A stretch of 64,000 nt of DNA. Origin: Xestospongia muta. Its lineage: Eukaryota; Porifera; Demospongiae; Haplosclerida; Petrosiidae. Positions 61,530 to 64,000 of the stretch are shown here, in pieces. The notes under the pieces are model-generated. The model made no database searches. It was not told the DNA's origin and saw only the letters and a list, made by a program, of their open reading frames with translations. The stretch is from the NCBI GenBank assembly GCA_963693285.1, contig OY848918.1, positions 12,572,960 through 12,636,959 of the forward strand. The letters run 5' to 3'. How positions within the stretch are numbered: the stretch's first letter is position 1; each line of letters begins with the position of its first letter. The position numbers and the translations under genes are program-made.

Positions 61530-63430
61530 CTGACACTCTATTTGGGTTATCATAATGCATTTGGATGACAGCATAGCGATAATCATTCCCTCCAATAGGG
61601 TAGGCAACATTACTTGGATAGATGAAGTCCTAATATATTTATATAATTACAACAAAGTAGTAGAATATATATTAATTTCATTATATTTATATCAGCAGTA
61701 TCTTAATTATGATAACTAATCTAATTACTATAAACACTTACCTCACCCCCTACAGCCCAAGCACCAATTAGTACTCCTAAAAGACAATTTGACAAACTCT
61801 CACTGACTGTATGACATGGACCATCTGGATCAGTAGTGTTGAGTTCATTACATAGATAGACCAACATGTGATGAACATGTGCTTCATTTCCTTCATCAAC
61901 AAGTGGTGATTGCTATAACAATAACAATAAGAAAGATACCTTAATTCGTTGTAGTAGTGGGGGTTTTCCTAATTTATCAATAGGATTCTACTATATGTAT
62001 ATTACAGTATTCTAGTCTGATTCCAAACCTGAACTATTAATATATTAGTAGTAGGAATCTGTTAAATATAATAATACTATAACAAACATACAGTTGTTGT
62101 GTTTATTATAATTTCTGAATTATGAAATTTAATTTACCAAATAAAACTATATTTAGTCTACAGGCAATTAAGGATCATTATTAATTTAATTTGTTCAGTT
62201 TATCATATAACAAAATAAATACTAAATCAACAAACAAACAAATGACAACTAATATTACCCTGTTGATGTATCTCTCTTTATCCTGAATAGTCTGGGGTAG
62301 CTCAAATCCAGCACACCAGTAAGTAGTGTCTGAATTAGGAATAGTCACCTACACCATAAAATAAAATAATGTTCATTTAAAACTCTCTATTGTTATGATA
62401 AACAGTTCTTTTGCAAGCATGTCTGAGTATATATAGTCTCATTCTGAGGCTGCTATATCTCTTCACCTAGGTATGTGGCAGTCTGGAGATAAGACTATCA
62501 TAAAAGAGGTGGGGCAAAGACCCACAACTGAACAGTTACCATAAGCTGGTCTGGTCATGATTATGGCAGCAGACAATACATACCTGGTTTACAGCAAAAG
62601 TAAATGATTGAGTTCCTGGTGGATCACTAGGTGGATTTAGTAGACCTCCAAGTAAGTTAACACTTCTTGATCCTTTATAATCATGAGCAATAAATGTTCC
62701 TTCAGCTCCATTAGGAGGATCTTCCTCTTTAAAGCTCCACACAATACGAGATGTACTAGTCTATAATAAACAATGGGAAAAGCTAACATGACAAGGGATA
62801 CTATTACAACAGTATGACACAGCACATAACAAACATAACTAAATTATACAAAGACAAACAAAATATTGAATTTCAAGCACATAATGAATTACTGATTGTC
62901 ACATTTTGCTGACAGATAAAAGGAGAAGGAATAGAAACTTGCATACCTATCTGACAAGAAATGTTACTAGTTAGACTTGTAAATGATATGTAAGTGATTT
63001 TGTTGGTCAACATATTCTTTCAGTGGCTCCTATAGATTTATTATATGCAATTATTCATAGAGACACTCTTTTAATCACGAGACTGTAAAGTCAATAAAAC
63101 ATCGACGTATAAGGTGTTGTTGCAAGAATTTGCTGTGAATGGTTGCAAAATTTGCTATGAATATAATTAAAGTAATAATTTTACCACAGGACATGATATA
63201 ATTAGAAAATAAAAAGGGATGCCTGTGCACCACTGGCATCCCCTGGATACACCAGTGACTTTAGCTACACTCACTTTATCAATATATAGATCTTCCTTAT
63301 TTGGATCACACGAAGTGTAGTTTCTGGTAAATTCAAGTGTAGTGTGGCCATTACTCTCTTTAGAATTTGTCAGTATCCAGTCTTGACTTTGATCAATTGG
63401 AGGAGTTGAACGTTGGACAGCAAAATGATC
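61530..63430 (-). pseudogene. MOXD1-like: DOMON and copper monooxygenase remnant, gene 6 (exons 2-6 only)
   Basis: Exons 63430-63275, 62760-62584, 62348-62259, 61912-61742 and 61629-61530, all open, with normal lengths and splice sites; HHM and QMHY are intact. Exon 1 with its signal peptide and promoter is gone: intron 1 stops at about 63484 and continues directly as the 3' flank of the carrier relic. On the other side intron 6 breaks at about 61440 into inverted plus-strand sequence, so exons 7-13 are missing. Coding quality is good, so the loss is recent. There is no way to express a normal enzyme unless exons are supplied from elsewhere. Confidence 0.87.
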
Positions 63431-63569
63431 CTATAACATAAGACAATTATGATAATTACTTAATACATTAATAAATATTACTAGACTAAATCATTCTTGA
63501 TGCATCCATAAAAAGCCAGTACTATAAGAACCTATTCATAAAGCATGCCTACGCTATTATAGATTGTGT

Positions 63570-64000
63570 TCATGCTAGATGCCAGCTAATGTACAACTCC
63601 TTAAACTGGTCAAAGCCAGCTAATATACCAGCACCAGCTACACCACGAAGAATATTAGCACCAGCTCTTTTCATGAAGGACATAGCACCTTCGTGTTTCA
63701 AAATCTGAACCGCACAATCGAAAGAGCCTATGTATTTGATGGCTTCTCCTGATGTCATCATCATATGTCGTCGAATGGTATCAGTAGGATAGGAGACAAG
63801 ACCGGCACTAATAGTTACAACATAACCTAACATAAAGGACAGAATGACACCAGCATCTTCTAATACAATTGGTTTAAGTATATCATAAAAACCAATGTAA
63901 CATCCATGATATACAATGATACCAATACACGAGATGACAAAGCATCAATATAATCCAACAAAACCATCAGATTTAAGGGTCTTACGATAAACATCAGTTA
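63570..64000 (-). pseudogene. ADP/ATP carrier (ANT) relic, continues beyond window
   Basis: Open from 63833 to 63570 ([26 protein letters not shown] in place of [36 protein letters not shown]). Upstream in sense, [21 protein letters not shown] carries a stop in place of the arginine codon. The end is cut by the window border. Confidence 0.82.

Overview
The window looks like genomic DNA from an invertebrate animal. It is very AT-rich, its genes have many short GT-AG introns, and it is full of small inverted-repeat elements. The gene content (an ABCB6-type transporter, a DBH-like copper monooxygenase family, mitochondrial ADP/ATP carrier relics) is animal. A sponge such as a haplosclerid demosponge would fit the compact genes and the HIRAN-type repeat debris, but this is inference. 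Nothing suggests a bacterial operon, a CRISPR array or a virus.

Layout. (1) 1227-3882, plus strand: the last two visible coding exons of an ABCB6-like half-transporter, carrying the whole nucleotide-binding domain. Its intron holds two inverted-repeat elements, one with a frameshifted HIRAN-like remnant. (2) 4368-63430, almost all minus strand: a tandem array of DOMON plus copper type II monooxygenase genes (DBH/MOXD1 family) with signal peptide and GPI-type tail. Four copies have complete 13-exon reading frames (4368-8623, 15149-19342, 40206-47880, 51738-57729). A fifth (23213-27990) has lost exons 7 and 8, including one copper site, to an inverted-repeat element. A sixth (30421-34372) is its nearly identical but truncated tandem duplicate. 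A seventh (61530-63430) keeps only exons 2-6. (3) Between the genes lie plus-strand, inverted fragments of the same gene (exons 3, 4, part of 5, and 7), intronless broken copies of an ADP/ATP carrier (at about 20.3, 28.3, 34.7, 48.1, 58.0 and 63.6 kb), and repeated AT-rich spacer families. The whole block has been amplified as a unit of roughly 8-12 kb.

Two subtypes are visible. Genes 1 and 2 start MATWS/MAIWS (625 aa). Genes 3 to 5 start MAINWSF (626 aa, or 666 aa in gene 4, which has a 20-residue tail repeat in three copies). In every intact copy exon lengths are identical except for the first and last exon, and intron 1 is exactly 106 bp in all five copies examined. The enzymes should be secreted or surface-anchored hydroxylases using copper and ascorbate; their substrate cannot be read from sequence.

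Other points are a 6382-bp tandem duplication at 24.0-36.8 kb that looks essentially identical (very recent, or an assembly artefact), several perfect palindromes, a nested transposon inside an intron of gene 4, and a 200-N assembly gap after an AT/TCGA microsatellite at 19.7-20.3 kb. I found no convincingly undescribed system. The most noteworthy biology is the amplified, partly decaying copper-monooxygenase array and the way its copies are being broken and remodelled.
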